From: Streptomyces sp. NBC_01445
GTDB taxonomy: Bacteria; Actinomycetota; Actinomycetes; Streptomycetales; Streptomycetaceae
DNA length: 64,000 nucleotides
Reading direction: 5' to 3'
Assembly (NCBI RefSeq): GCF_035918235.1
Contig: NZ_CP109485.1
Span: 5,146,001 to 5,210,000, forward strand
Shown: positions 55,638-63,851 of the stretch, piece after piece
Numbering within the stretch: the first letter of the stretch is position 1
Layout of the letters: each line of letters begins with the position of its first letter
The notes under the pieces: model-generated
The model's input: the letters and a program-made list of their open reading frames with translations, nothing else
The model's database searches: none
What the model was told of the DNA's origin: nothing
Made by a program: the position numbers and the translations under genes

Positions 55638-56288
55638 ATGAAAAGACACGGGTTGAGGCGGCGGATGTCTGCCCTCGGCACGGTGGTGGGGCTGGGCGTC
55701 GCGTTGCCGTTTGCCCTAGCCGCACCCGCCCACGCTCAATCGAATTTGAGCGTCGCCAAGAGCCACGAAGGGAACTTCGCACGGGGAGGGCAAGGCGTCT
55801 ACACCATCACGCTGAAGGCCACAGGTGCGACCGGCCTTCTGGACGTCACGGACAATCTCCCCACGGGTGTCAGGGCCACGGCCCTCGGAGGCCTTCTCGC
55901 GCAATTTTGCGACATCACTAACGGCGGTACGACGGTCCACTGCGGGGACGGCCTTAACTTCATCGGCGCTCTCACTGCCCCACTCGACGTCACCGTCAGC
56001 ATCGCCGCCGACGCACCGTGCTCCGTCAGCAACACCGTCACGGTCATCGAGACCGAGACCGAGGAGCAAGGCGGAGAAACTTTCACCCACTCGGCCAGCG
56101 ACCCGACGACGATCACCGGCGGCGACTGCGACGGCGGTGGCGGTGGCGGTGGCGGCGGGGGCTCGATCCTGCCGATCAACCTCAACGGCGTCATCCCGAT
56201 GTTCAACAACATCACCACGAACAGCAACATCAACAGCCCTGGTGCGAGCAACAACAGCCACCAGAACTTCGGGCTGAACGCGCCCTGA
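55638..56288 (+). CDS. Secreted DUF11-like protein with Asn-rich tail
   Basis: 216 aa, ATG 55638. The signal peptide (MKRHGLRRRMSALGTVVGLG...) ends APAHA-Q near residue 35. Residues 36-150 form a DUF11/Ig-like beta-sandwich: LSVAKSHEGNFARGGQGVYT, VTDNLPTGVRATALGG, SNTVTVIETETEE. A run of ten glycines separates it from a tail ILPINLNGVIPMFNNITTNS, NINSPGASNNSHQNFGLNAP, rich in Asn. That tail is reminiscent of surface or amyloid-forming Streptomyces proteins, but it is not a chaplin or rodlin by length or cysteine pattern. It is a single-gene unit between two hairpins. Confidence 0.78.
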   Translation: MKRHGLRRRMSALGTVVGLGVALPFALAAPAHAQSNLSVAKSHEGNFARGGQGVYTITLKATGATGLLDVTDNLPTGVRATALGGLLAQFCDITNGGTTVHCGDGLNFIGALTAPLDVTVSIAADAPCSVSNTVTVIETETEEQGGETFTHSASDPTTITGGDCDGGGGGGGGGGSILPINLNGVIPMFNNITTNSNINSPGASNNSHQNFGLNAP

Positions 56289-56341
56289 GCTGTGGCGCCA
56301 CACCCCGGACTCGTCTTGAGCTGAGTCACTGTCACGCAGGC

Positions 56342-56380
56342 GCGAAGCCCCAGTCGCATAGACGCCGGCTGGGGCTTCGC
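56342..56380 (+). terminator. Terminator after the DUF11-like gene
   Basis: GCGAAGCCCCAG (56342-56353) pairs with CTGGGGCTTCGC (56369-56380), 15-base loop. Confidence 0.75.
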
Positions 56381-56432
56381 TGACCGTTCTGCATAGAGCT
56401 ACGGATCAGAAGGCGAGTCTCTCGAACAGCAC

Positions 56433-56463
56433 AAGGCCCCTCGGTGATCACCTGAGGGGCCTT
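56433..56463 (-). terminator. Terminator after the phosphoribosyltransferase gene
   Basis: AAGGCCCCTC (56433-56442) pairs with GAGGGGCCTT (56454-56463). The loop holds the palindrome GGTGATCACC. Confidence 0.75.
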
Positions 56464-56503
56464 GGCGCATCCGTCATGTTTTAGACGTGCGAAGAATCGC
56501 AGG

Positions 56504-57013
56504 TCAGAGCGCTTCCCGGTTCTCCTTCGGCGCCTCTCCCGACTTATGTACTGGAGGCAAGACACTCCACGGGAAGTTGATCCATTCATCCGTGCGCTTC
56601 CACACGTACTCGCACTTCACCAGCGAGTGCGACTTCTCGTAGATCACGGCGGAGCGCACCTCGGCCACGGTGTCGAGGCAGAAGTCGTGGACCAGCTTCA
56701 GGGTCTTCCCGGTGTCGGCGACGTCATCGGTGATGAGCACCTTCTTGTCCGAGAAGTCGATCGCGTTGGGCACGGGCGCCAGCATGACGGGCATCTCGAG
56801 CGTCGTTCCCACGCCCGTGTAGAACTCGACGTTCACGAGGTGGATGTTCTTGCAGTCGAGCGCGTACGCGAGGCCGCCGGCCACGAAGACGCCACCGCGC
56901 GCGATGGACAGCACGATGTCCGGCTCGTACCCGTCGTCGGCGATCGTCTGCGCCAGCTCGCGCACGGCAACGCCGAACTTCTCGTACGTAAGGTTCTCGC
57001 GTACGTCACTCAT
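56504..57013 (-). CDS. Phosphoribosyltransferase (purine PRT-like)
   Basis: 169-aa type I PRT. LTYEKFGVAVRELAQTIADD leads to PDIVLSIARGGVFVAGGLAY, and the PRPP motif VLITDDVADTGKTLKLV is followed by SAVIYEKSHSLVKCEYVW. The C-terminal WINFPWSVLPP is typical of xanthine/hypoxanthine-guanine PRT relatives (Gpt-like, W-I-x-F-P-W). It probably salvages a purine base; the base cannot be fixed by eye. The ATG at 57013 lies 8 bases downstream of the dcd stop on the same strand, suggesting a nucleotide-metabolism pair. Confidence 0.85.
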   Translation of the reverse strand: MSDVRENLTYEKFGVAVRELAQTIADDGYEPDIVLSIARGGVFVAGGLAYALDCKNIHLVNVEFYTGVGTTLEMPVMLAPVPNAIDFSDKKVLITDDVADTGKTLKLVHDFCLDTVAEVRSAVIYEKSHSLVKCEYVWKRTDEWINFPWSVLPPVHKSGEAPKENREAL

Positions 57014-57021
57014 GCTGCTGC

Positions 57022-57597
57022 TCACACCTGCGTTCGATGGAAATTGAGGAAGGAACGGGAGGCCGTCGGGCCGCGCTGGCCCTGGTAGCGGGACCCGTAG
57101 CGCTCGTTGCCGTAGGGGAACTCGGCGGGCGAGCTCAGCCGGAACATGCACAGCTGCCCGATCTTCATGCCCGGCCACAGCTTGATCGGCAGCGTCGCGA
57201 GGTTCGACAGCTCCAGCGTGACGTGCCCGGAGAACCCGGGGTCGATGAAGCCGGCGGTGGAGTGCGTGACGAGCCCGAGCCGGCCGAGGGAGCTCTTGCC
57301 CTCGAGGCGCGAGGCGAGATCGTCCGGCAGCGAGATGACCTCGTACGTGGAGGCGAGCACGAACTCACCGGGGTGGAGGATGAAGGGCTCGTCGCCCTCC
57401 GGCTCCACGAGCCGCGTCAGGTCGGCCTGCTCCACCGCGGGGTCGATGTGCGGGTAGCGGTGGTTCTCGAACACCCGGAAGTAGCGGTCGAGCCGCACGT
57501 CGATGCTCGAGGGCTGCACCATGGATTCGTCGTACGGATCGATGCGGACCCGCCCGGCGTCGATCTCGGCCCGGATGTCCTTGTCTGAGAGAAGCAC
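57022..57597 (-). CDS. dcd: dCTP deaminase
   Basis: 191 aa, GTG start at 57597. Family motifs: [20 protein letters not shown], then [38 protein letters not shown], the catalytic/nucleotide site [34 protein letters not shown] and [20 protein letters not shown]. It deaminates dCTP to dUTP (or dUMP if bifunctional) for thymidylate synthesis. The upstream region lacks a Shine-Dalgarno, so initiation may be leaderless. It precedes the PRT gene by 8 bases. Confidence 0.96.
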   Translation of the reverse strand: MLLSDKDIRAEIDAGRVRIDPYDESMVQPSSIDVRLDRYFRVFENHRYPHIDPAVEQADLTRLVEPEGDEPFILHPGEFVLASTYEVISLPDDLASRLEGKSSLGRLGLVTHSTAGFIDPGFSGHVTLELSNLATLPIKLWPGMKIGQLCMFRLSSPAEFPYGNERYGSRYQGQRGPTASRSFLNFHRTQV

Positions 57598-57694
57598 GTA
57601 GCGAGGATACGCAGAGCGCGCGGGCCCGCCACAATCCGGCCATTGCACCGCGACTGTGGCGCACCCGCGCGCCTGCCTTCCGGCTATGTGCCGG

Positions 57695-57877
57695 CTACCG
57701 CTTCTCGAACTCCACAGGAACCGCGTTCCTCAGCCGCGCACACCGCGGACATCGGATCAGCCGGCCGGGTCCGAGCCGGTCGGCCTGCTGCATCGGGAAC
57801 GAAGCGGTGCTGAACACGTGCCCCTCGGCACAACGGACGAATGTGCGCTCCATCGAGTCCCAGAGTCCCTTCCCCAC
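57695..57877 (-). CDS. Small zinc-ribbon protein
   Basis: 60 aa: [20 protein letters not shown], then [20 protein letters not shown] and [20 protein letters not shown]. Cys16 and His20 with the CPRC pair (43/46) form a probable zinc site. It is conserved in my memory across Streptomyces next to dcd/tRNA-Gly, which supports it being real despite its size. An ATG precedes the Met-Gly-Lys start at 57877. Role unknown, perhaps nucleic-acid binding. Confidence 0.7.
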   Translation of the reverse strand: MGKGLWDSMERTFVRCAEGHVFSTASFPMQQADRLGPGRLIRCPRCARLRNAVPVEFEKR

Positions 57878-58122
57878 GAGCCACTACGCCATTTCTGGCC
57901 GACAACGATGGGTCACATTACGGGATGAAAGGGACGCCACTCCAGGCGGCACTCCGCACACGGAAGGACCCTCGAAGCCGGCCCCACCGTACGCCCCAAC
58001 TCCCTTCACCCGCAGTCACTTCCAGCACGCGCAACGCATCCGGGCCCCACGGCGAAAGCACCGGGGGCCCGAGGTGAGGTACAGTGTGCGACGTTACGAC
58101 TCCGGCTCAACCGGCGTCTTAC

Positions 58123-58193
58123 GCGGGTGTAGTTTAGTGGTAGAACATCAGCTTCCCAAGCTGAGAGTGCGAGTTCGATTCTCGTCACCCGCT
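58123..58193 (+). tRNA. tRNA-Gly (anticodon CCC)
   Basis: 71-nt tRNA. The acceptor arm GCGGGTG/CACCCGC, D-arm with AGTGGTAGAAC, anticodon stem TCAGC/GCTGA with loop TTCCCAA (anticodon CCC) and T-loop TTCGATT are all complete. CCA is encoded at 58194-58196. A copy of its 3' half occurs at 60915-60956. Confidence 0.96.
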
Positions 58194-58202
58194 CCACATG
58201 TG

Positions 58203-58227
58203 AGGCCCAGGTCAGCGACCTGGGCCT
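58203..58227 (+). terminator. tRNA-Gly terminator
   Basis: An 11-bp stem AGGCCCAGGTC (58203-58213) with GACCTGGGCCT (58217-58227) and a 3-base loop, followed by TGTTCGTTG. Confidence 0.85.
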
Positions 58228-58511
58228 TGTTCGTTGTCTGGACCTGTTCAGCTGCCGCGCAGCACATCCGCACCATTGCGGCTGTCGGGCGGATCCTTGT
58301 GGCGCTTCGCACGTTGAGCCCGCACCCTCTCGTCGAGTTGACGTTGCCGGACGTGACGGTCGTGGTGCCGCCTCCGATGTCGGCGACACCTCCGACCCGC
58401 TGGGCATTGGTCTCGTTGATGCTGGTGCGCGAGATGTGCAGGCTGCCGTCCATGTGGAGGACGCGGAAGGGGTGCCCTCCCCCAACTGCGGAAGGGCACC
58501 CCCAAGGACGG

Positions 58512-58808
58512 TCAGCGGTGGTCGTAGCGGTGGTGGCCCCAGCGGCCGTCGCGGTGGTGACCCCAGCGGCCATCGCGGTGGTGGCCCCAGCGGCCGTCAC
58601 GGTGGTGACCCCAGCGGCCATCGCGGTGGTGGCCCCAGCGGCCGTCGTGGTCGCCGCCGCGCCTGTAGTCGTCTCCGTGGCCGTCGCCACGGTCGTGCGC
58701 GGCATGAGATGCCACCGGAGGCGCGGCGGCGGCGCTGGCGCCGGTGGCGCCGCCCACCAGGATGGCGCCCGCGACGCCCAGCGCGGCGACAAAACGGGAA
58801 ACCTGCAT
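58512..58808 (-). CDS. Secreted His-rich protein with HHRDGRWG repeats
   Basis: 98 aa, ATG 58808 with AAGGAG eight bases upstream. The signal peptide (MQVSRFVAALGVAGAILVGG) ends ASA-A near residue 26. The mature part is HxH/Asp-rich and ends in four tandem HHRDGRWG units within a GRWGHHRDGRWG pattern, closing HHRYDHR. About a dozen histidines suggest binding of Zn, Cu or Ni at the cell surface (inference). It lies within the tRNA-bounded segment. There is no recognised family. Confidence 0.7.
   Translation of the reverse strand: MQVSRFVAALGVAGAILVGGATGASAAAAPPVASHAAHDRGDGHGDDYRRGGDHDGRWGHHRDGRWGHHRDGRWGHHRDGRWGHHRDGRWGHHRYDHR
58518..58650 (-). repeat. 24-bp tandem repeat encoding HHRDGRWG
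   Basis: About five near-perfect 24-bp units (GGTGGCCCCAGCGGCC, then GTCGC or ATCGC and variants) in frame inside the His-rich gene. Unit length of eight codons allows copy-number change without frameshift. Confidence 0.85.
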
Positions 58809-59375
58809 TCCATGCTCCTTTCACGGCAGGTGCCTCATGCGCCTGCCTGGGTCGGACATATGCATGGTGGCGTCCGCAATGCGCCGTTACGTCCGACTCG
58901 CCATCAAAGGAGCCTTATATAGCGAAAAAACGTTGAATCAGGAACCGACGCCTGGCGTGTCGGCGTCACGCGCGCGCGTACGCGTGGATCCCCGCCCATC
59001 AGGGTGAACTTGCGCCTCACGATCCCGCCACTGTTCGCCCTCATCTCCGCGGTACTTCGTGCCGAGATCAGCCCCTGAACGCCCTGTCAGAGAATGGGTC
59101 GGGTTCAGTTCTCGGCGATACGGCAGGCGTTGGCCACGAGGCTCCGAGGCAGCCCTGGCCCCGCGCACGCGTAAATGGTCTCCGAGCCGGCCGTCCACTC
59201 ACACGTTGAAGACCGAACTCCACAGCGGTCCCTGTCAGTCGCGCCTCGTACAGCCACCGAGCCGCACAACCTTGAGGGCTTCTCGTGTGTCCAGTGGGGC
59301 GGCTGAGCTTCAGGTGCTGTCGCTCCAGTCGTTCCGCGGTCCCTGCAGTCCTCGTCCTTGCGTCAAGGAGTTCCG
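58809..59375. other. Intergenic region between divergent secreted-protein genes
   Basis: 567 bases. The AT-rich stretch 58909-58935 (AGGAGCCTTATATAGCGAAA) could be promoter DNA for the minus-strand His-rich gene. No credible gene is seen: frames present lack ribosome sites or domains. The right end holds the leader of the FG-GAP gene. Confidence 0.4.
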
Positions 59376-60860
59376 TTGCGCAGAGCAGCCACGGCCGCCG
59401 CCGTGCTCGCACCCCTCATCGCCTTCGCCCTCACCCCGACGACGGCTTCCGCCACCAGCCCTTACAAGGGGGCCAACACCGCAGCCGTCCAGGACGACTT
59501 CAACGGTGACGGCTATCGGGACCTGGCTGTCGGCGCGCCCTACGCCGCCAATGGCAGCGTGGAGGAAGCCGGTGCCGTCGTCGTCCTGTACGGGTCGGCC
59601 TCATCAGTGAGCACCACGCACCGGACGGTCATCACGCAGGCGACCTCCGGTGTCCCCGGCGACCCCGAGGAATGGGACGCCTTCGGCACGACGGTCGCCA
59701 GCGCCGATCTGGATCGGGACGGGTACGCGGATCTGATCGTCGGCACCCCGAGGGAGCAGGTCGGCGACAAGGAGTCCCGGGGCTCCGCGACCGTCGTATG
59801 GGGTGGGCCCAGCGGGCTGACGGGCGGTGCGACCATCTCTCCGCCGGCCGGGTACGGGGACGGCCGCACGTACTGCGGCTTCGGGAACTCCCTGGCCACA
59901 GGCGACATGAACGGGGACGGCGCCCCGGAGGTGACCATCGGCTCGCGCTGCGAGGGCGCCTCCTACAGCGGTCCCTTCACCCGCACCGGAAAGGCCGCCT
60001 CCCACTACCGGGAAGGCCGCCTCGGCGAGACCCGTGGCGTGGTGATGGGAGATGTGAACGGCGACGGCAGAGCGGAGCGTTTCTGGCTGGTCGGGCCCGC
60101 GGACGACGACCTTCGTGGACCTGTGTACGCCGACAACGGCCCTCCGACCGACGACTATCTCGCCAATTGGCCCACCGAACTTCCCCACGCCGACGGCCAC
60201 GCCGGCCAGATCGGTGACATCAACGGTGACGGCTACGGCGACCTCGTCACGGGTGTCGCGGATGACGATTCCCTTATGAACGCGACCGGCGCGGCGCACC
60301 GCGGTGGCGAGATCCAGGTCCTCTACGGCAGCGCGCAGGGCATCACTGTCGACCAGCAGCCACAGGTCTTCCACCAGGGCACGGCCGGAGTCCCGGGAAC
60401 AGCCGAGGACGGCGACCAGTTCGGACAGTCGCTCAGCGTCGGTGACGTCGACGGCGACGGGTACGCCGACGTCCTCGTCGGCTCTCCCGGTGAGGCGGTC
60501 GGCACGCTCAAATTGGCAGGCACGGCCGTTTTGCTGCGTGGCTCCGCCTCCGGCCTGACCACAACCAAGGCGGTCGGGTACACCCAGAGCACGGCTGATG
60601 TACCCGGTGCCGCAGAGGCCGGCGACTGGTTCGGCGCGACCGTCCACCTCGCCGACCTCAATAAGGACGGCAAGGCCGAGACGGTCGTCGGCGTACCCAC
60701 GGAGAACAGCGACGGTTGCCTGTGGACCGCCCGCGGCTCGGCCTCCGGCCCGGTCCTGAGCGGTTCGCTCAACCTGTGCGGCAAGAGCGCGGGAATCACC
60801 GTCCGCAATACCAAGGGCTACTTCGGAGCCGCCCTGCCGAGCCCTCACGTCTCCAACTAG
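59376..60860 (+). CDS. Secreted FG-GAP/VCBS repeat protein (seventh, outside the array)
   Basis: 494 aa, taken from TTG 59376 because GGAG lies six bases upstream and a standard signal peptide (RRAATAAAVLAPLIAFALTP, cleavage TASA-T) then starts at once. Propeller units: DFNGDGYRDLAVGAPY, DLDRDGYADLIVGTPR, DMNGDGAPEVTIGSRC, DVNGDGRAERFWLVG, DINGDGYGDLVTGVAD and DVDGDGYADVLVGSPG. It has cysteine pairs (near 168/186 and towards the end) absent from most array members. It lies between tRNA-Gly and the tRNA 3'-end copy, 7 kb from the main array, suggesting separate acquisition or transposition. Confidence 0.86.
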   Translation: MRRAATAAAVLAPLIAFALTPTTASATSPYKGANTAAVQDDFNGDGYRDLAVGAPYAANGSVEEAGAVVVLYGSASSVSTTHRTVITQATSGVPGDPEEWDAFGTTVASADLDRDGYADLIVGTPREQVGDKESRGSATVVWGGPSGLTGGATISPPAGYGDGRTYCGFGNSLATGDMNGDGAPEVTIGSRCEGASYSGPFTRTGKAASHYREGRLGETRGVVMGDVNGDGRAERFWLVGPADDDLRGPVYADNGPPTDDYLANWPTELPHADGHAGQIGDINGDGYGDLVTGVADDDSLMNATGAAHRGGEIQVLYGSAQGITVDQQPQVFHQGTAGVPGTAEDGDQFGQSLSVGDVDGDGYADVLVGSPGEAVGTLKLAGTAVLLRGSASGLTTTKAVGYTQSTADVPGAAEAGDWFGATVHLADLNKDGKAETVVGVPTENSDGCLWTARGSASGPVLSGSLNLCGKSAGITVRNTKGYFGAALPSPHVSN

Positions 60861-60914
60861 GCAGGGCGCGCACAACCACCCTGGCACCTGGGCCCCGCAC
60901 CACAGCGATCACCC

Positions 60915-60956
60915 CAGCTTCCCAAGCGGAGAGGCGAGTTCGATTCTCGTCACCCG
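60915..60956 (+). repeat. Copy of the tRNA-Gly 3' half (putative attR)
   Basis: 42 bases matching 58149-58191 with one mismatch and one deletion. The last 23 bases (T-arm through acceptor 3' strand, GCGAGTTCGATTCTCGTCAC...) are identical. It lacks the 5' half, so it is not a tRNA gene. Confidence 0.75.
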
Positions 60957-60959
60957 GAT

Positions 60960-61355
60960 TCAGTGGCGGCAAGACCTCTGCCCCTGGTGGACCCCGGATT
61001 TGAAGCCGTCCTTGAAGCCGCGCCGGTAGTCCTGCTGGGCGTTCTTGTGGTGGACAGCGGAGGTTTGCTTGCCGTCCACATGCCCGTTTTTCCCGTTGTC
61101 CTGCCTGTTGCTGTTGTGCCCGTTCCCGTGCCTGCAGTTGTTCTGCCCTTGGCGGAGCCCGGATTTGAAGCCGTCCTTGAAGCCGCGCCGGTAGTCCCGG
61201 TCCGACTTGGGAACCTTGACGCTGGCACTTGTACTGACGTGGGTCTCGTTCGGTGTGGCCGCAGAAGCCTGCGTCCAGCCGACGGGCGCGAGACCAATGG
61301 ATGCGGCGATGAAGACCGAGCTCAGAATGACCCTTTTTCTCTTCATTGCGAGCAT
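60960..61355 (-). CDS. Secreted protein with two DYRRGFKDGFKSG repeats
   Basis: 131 aa from ATG 61355, with AAGGGG six bases upstream. The signal peptide (KRKRVILSSVFIAASIGLAP) ends near QASA-A. The mature part has two copies of DYRRGFKDGFKSG followed by LRQGQNNCRH or VHQGQRSCRH, about 50 residues apart. The linker is Asn/His/Gly-rich. Each repeat has one Cys, and the copies are also near-identical at DNA level. Its stop is 4 bases from the tRNA-end copy, so it flanks the element boundary. No known family is recognised. Confidence 0.72.
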   Translation of the reverse strand: MLAMKRKRVILSSVFIAASIGLAPVGWTQASAATPNETHVSTSASVKVPKSDRDYRRGFKDGFKSGLRQGQNNCRHGNGHNSNRQDNGKNGHVDGKQTSAVHHKNAQQDYRRGFKDGFKSGVHQGQRSCRH

Positions 61356-61466
61356 AACTATCCCCTTGGACTAGTTACTCACATAAGTTCTATTTCACTG
61401 TAGCCGCCCCTATGGGCGCCGCAACTGCACCTGCCATGCACCCTCCGTGCCCGGTCCGGCCGCGCG

Positions 61467-63296
61467 TCATCGCCCGGCCCGGTCGAGTTCTTCGTCCAGG
61501 GCCAGGGCAGCGGTGATCAGGGCGAGGTGGGTGAACGCCTGGGGGAAGTTGCCCAGTTGTTCGCCGGTGGGGCCGATCTCCTCGGAGAAGAGGCCGACGT
61601 GGTTGGCGTAGGTGAGCATCTTGTCGAAGGCGTACCTGGCCTGGCCGAGGCGGCCGGCGCGGGCGAGGGCGTCGACGTAGAAGAAGCTGCACAGCGAGAA
61701 GGTGCCTTCGCTGCCGCGCAGGCCGTCGGGGGAAGCGGCAGGGTCGTAGCGGTAGACCAGGCTGTCGGAGACCAGCTCGGTGTCCATGGCGTCGAGTGTG
61801 GAGAGCCAGCGCGGATCCCGTGGTGTGACGAAGCCGACCCCCGGCATCAGCAGGAGCGAGGCGTCGAGGACGTCGCTGCCGTAGTGCTGGACGAACGCCC
61901 GCCGCTTCTCGCTCCAGCCGCGGTCCATGATCTGCCGGAGGATGGTGTCGCGGGCGGCGGTCCACGCGGTCAGGTCGGCGGGCCGGGCCAGCTCCTGGGC
62001 GACCCGGATGCCCCGGTCGAAGGCCGTCCAGCACATCAGTCGGCTGTAGGTGAAGTCCTTTCGGCCGCCGCGCGTCTCCCAGATGCCCTCGTCCGGGCGG
62101 TCCCAGTTCCGCGCCAGCCAGTCGAGTACGTCGGAGACTCCGAGCCAGCCGTCGTACCCCATGACGTGGGCGAGGTCATCGGTGTGGGTGAGGGCATGGA
62201 CCGCTTCGCCGTAGATATCCAGCTGGAGTTGGCAGGCGGCGCCGTTGCCGATGCGGACGGGGGCTGAGCCGCGATAGCCCTCCAGGTGGTCCAGGGTCTC
62301 CTCGGCCAGGTGCGGGTCGCCGTCGATGCGGTACATGATCTGGAGCGGCTCACCGGTGACCGTGCGGTCCGGGCCCTCGAGCAGCCGGCCGGCGAGCCAG
62401 CGCCGGAAGGCGTGCGCCTCCTCGGTGAAGCCCAGTCCGAAGAGGGCGTGCAGGGAGAGGGAGGCGTCGCGGACCCAGGTGTAGCGGTAGTCCCAGTTCC
62501 GTTCACCGCCGAGCTGCTCGGGCAGGCCCGCCGTCGCGGCGGCGACCGGAGCACCGGTGGGGGCGTAGGTGAGCAGCTTGAGCGTGATCGCCGACCTGTG
62601 GACCGTCTGCTGCCAGCGGCCCCGGTAGCGGCTGCGGCTGATCCACCGGTACCAGAACGCGCAGGTCGCGTCGAACTCCTCTTTCAGGCTCTCGTGGGTC
62701 GGGGGCGGGGGCGCCTCGCCGCCCGTCGCGGACACCGTCAGCACGGCGGACGCCATTTGCTCCTGCTCCAGCTCGACGATGGCCCGGACGGCCTCACCGT
62801 CCCGCTCCAGCTCCACCGGTCCCAGGGTCTGGAGGTGGGCGTCGGTGCCGGGGCCCGCGAAGTGCGCAGTGCCCTCGTCCACGGTGAGTCGGTGGACCGC
62901 ACGGGCGTAGTCGAAGCGGGGGCTGCAGGTCAGCGCGAAGCGGATCCGGCCACGCGTCACCCGCATCACCCTGATGAGCCGGTGACGGTCGGTGGCGGTC
63001 TCCGGGCGGTCCAGCGGCATGAAGTCGACGACTTCGCCGACTCCGTGCGGGGTGAGGAAACGGGTGATGAGGACGGCGGTGTCGGCCAGGTAGAGCTGGC
63101 GCGTGGTCACGTCCGGACCCTCCACGGTGATCGCGAAGTGACCGCCGCGGTCGTGGTCGAGGAGGGAAGCGAAGAGGCTGGGCGAGTCGAATCGGGGCGC
63201 GCAGAACCAGTCGACCACGCCGTCGGAGGAGACGAGGGCCGCGGTCTGGAGGTCTCCGACCATTCCGTGGTCCGCGATGGGCGGGTAGCGCCGCAT
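61467..63296 (-). CDS. Glycoside hydrolase family 15 protein (glucoamylase/trehalase-like)
   Basis: 609 aa, ATG 63296 after GAAGGGATCACC. An N-terminal beta-sandwich domain (YPPIADHGMVGDLQTAALVS, then DGVVDWFCAPRFDSPSLFAS) precedes an (alpha/alpha)6 barrel from about residue 215. The barrel has RNWDYRYTWVRDASLSLHAL, the general-acid region DEGIWETRGGRKDFTYSRLM and the second glutamate in GSEGTFSLCSFFYVDAL. This matches bacterial GH15 enzymes, including the acid trehalase/trehalose hydrolases of actinobacteria. No signal peptide is present, so it is cytosolic; intracellular trehalose hydrolysis is likely but not certain. Confidence 0.92.
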   Translation of the reverse strand: MRRYPPIADHGMVGDLQTAALVSSDGVVDWFCAPRFDSPSLFASLLDHDRGGHFAITVEGPDVTTRQLYLADTAVLITRFLTPHGVGEVVDFMPLDRPETATDRHRLIRVMRVTRGRIRFALTCSPRFDYARAVHRLTVDEGTAHFAGPGTDAHLQTLGPVELERDGEAVRAIVELEQEQMASAVLTVSATGGEAPPPPTHESLKEEFDATCAFWYRWISRSRYRGRWQQTVHRSAITLKLLTYAPTGAPVAAATAGLPEQLGGERNWDYRYTWVRDASLSLHALFGLGFTEEAHAFRRWLAGRLLEGPDRTVTGEPLQIMYRIDGDPHLAEETLDHLEGYRGSAPVRIGNGAACQLQLDIYGEAVHALTHTDDLAHVMGYDGWLGVSDVLDWLARNWDRPDEGIWETRGGRKDFTYSRLMCWTAFDRGIRVAQELARPADLTAWTAARDTILRQIMDRGWSEKRRAFVQHYGSDVLDASLLLMPGVGFVTPRDPRWLSTLDAMDTELVSDSLVYRYDPAASPDGLRGSEGTFSLCSFFYVDALARAGRLGQARYAFDKMLTYANHVGLFSEEIGPTGEQLGNFPQAFTHLALITAALALDEELDRAGR

Positions 63297-63509
63297 GGTG
63301 ATCCCTTCCGGTCCGGTCACTGACCGGCGGATGCTCAGCCGACCTGCTTCGACCTTCCGCGCCGTGCGCGGGACCGGCCACGCCGGTTGAGCTGTTCGGG
63401 TGCCCTGGGCTCAGGCAACGGGGGGCCGCGCACGCCTCCCTTTCCCGCTGCCGAATACAAGCTGGATGCAAGAGGGCACAGGGTCGAGGAACGAAGACGG
63501 GGGGTCGTT

Positions 63510-63851
63510 GTGGTGGAACGGACTCCGGCCGCGCAGTCGCTGCGCCGCTCGTACGTCACCGCTGACGGGTGCCGGTTCGACGTCATCGAGATGTCGGTCG
63601 AGCACCATGCGGACCGCAGCGCGACGTTGACGTACTGGCTGACTGTGGGCTGCCCAGGGCACCCGGATGAGCACTGGGTGGTCGCTCTGCCCTGGGGGGA
63701 CAAGTCCTGGGCGGATGTGCTTACTTCGCCCGCGCCCCCGCCCGACCGGGTTCGGCAGCTCGTACACCTCGTCCGTGCCCATCTGGAGGAGTGGTGGGAC
63801 ACGAAGGGACACAACCGGCGGTCGGCGAGGATGGGGCGGCGGATTGCCTGA
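63510..63851 (+). CDS. Hypothetical protein
   Basis: 113 aa from GTG 63510 (GTG 63513 is an alternative), with a GGGGG stretch just upstream. The peptide has a beta-rich middle (SYVTADGCRFDVIEMSVEHH, then ATLTYWLTVGCPGHPDEHWV) and a helical basic C-terminus (VRQLVHLVRAHLEEWWDTKG). Codon use is normal for the region. I recognise no domain. It is divergent from the GH15 gene. Confidence 0.55.
   Translation: MVERTPAAQSLRRSYVTADGCRFDVIEMSVEHHADRSATLTYWLTVGCPGHPDEHWVVALPWGDKSWADVLTSPAPPPDRVRQLVHLVRAHLEEWWDTKGHNRRSARMGRRIA

Noticed and set aside
58228..58470. Minus-strand frame containing SINETNAQRVGGVADIGGGT
   Set aside because: Looks peptide-like but has no ribosome site or signal peptide and runs into the tRNA; may be a remnant, too weak to list.
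58518..58650. Regular short repeats resembling a CRISPR array
   Set aside because: Units are contiguous 24-mers without spacers, and they encode HHRDGRWG in frame after a signal peptide.
60915..60956. Second tRNA-Gly gene
   Set aside because: Lacks acceptor 5' strand, D-arm and a full anticodon stem; only the 3' half is present.
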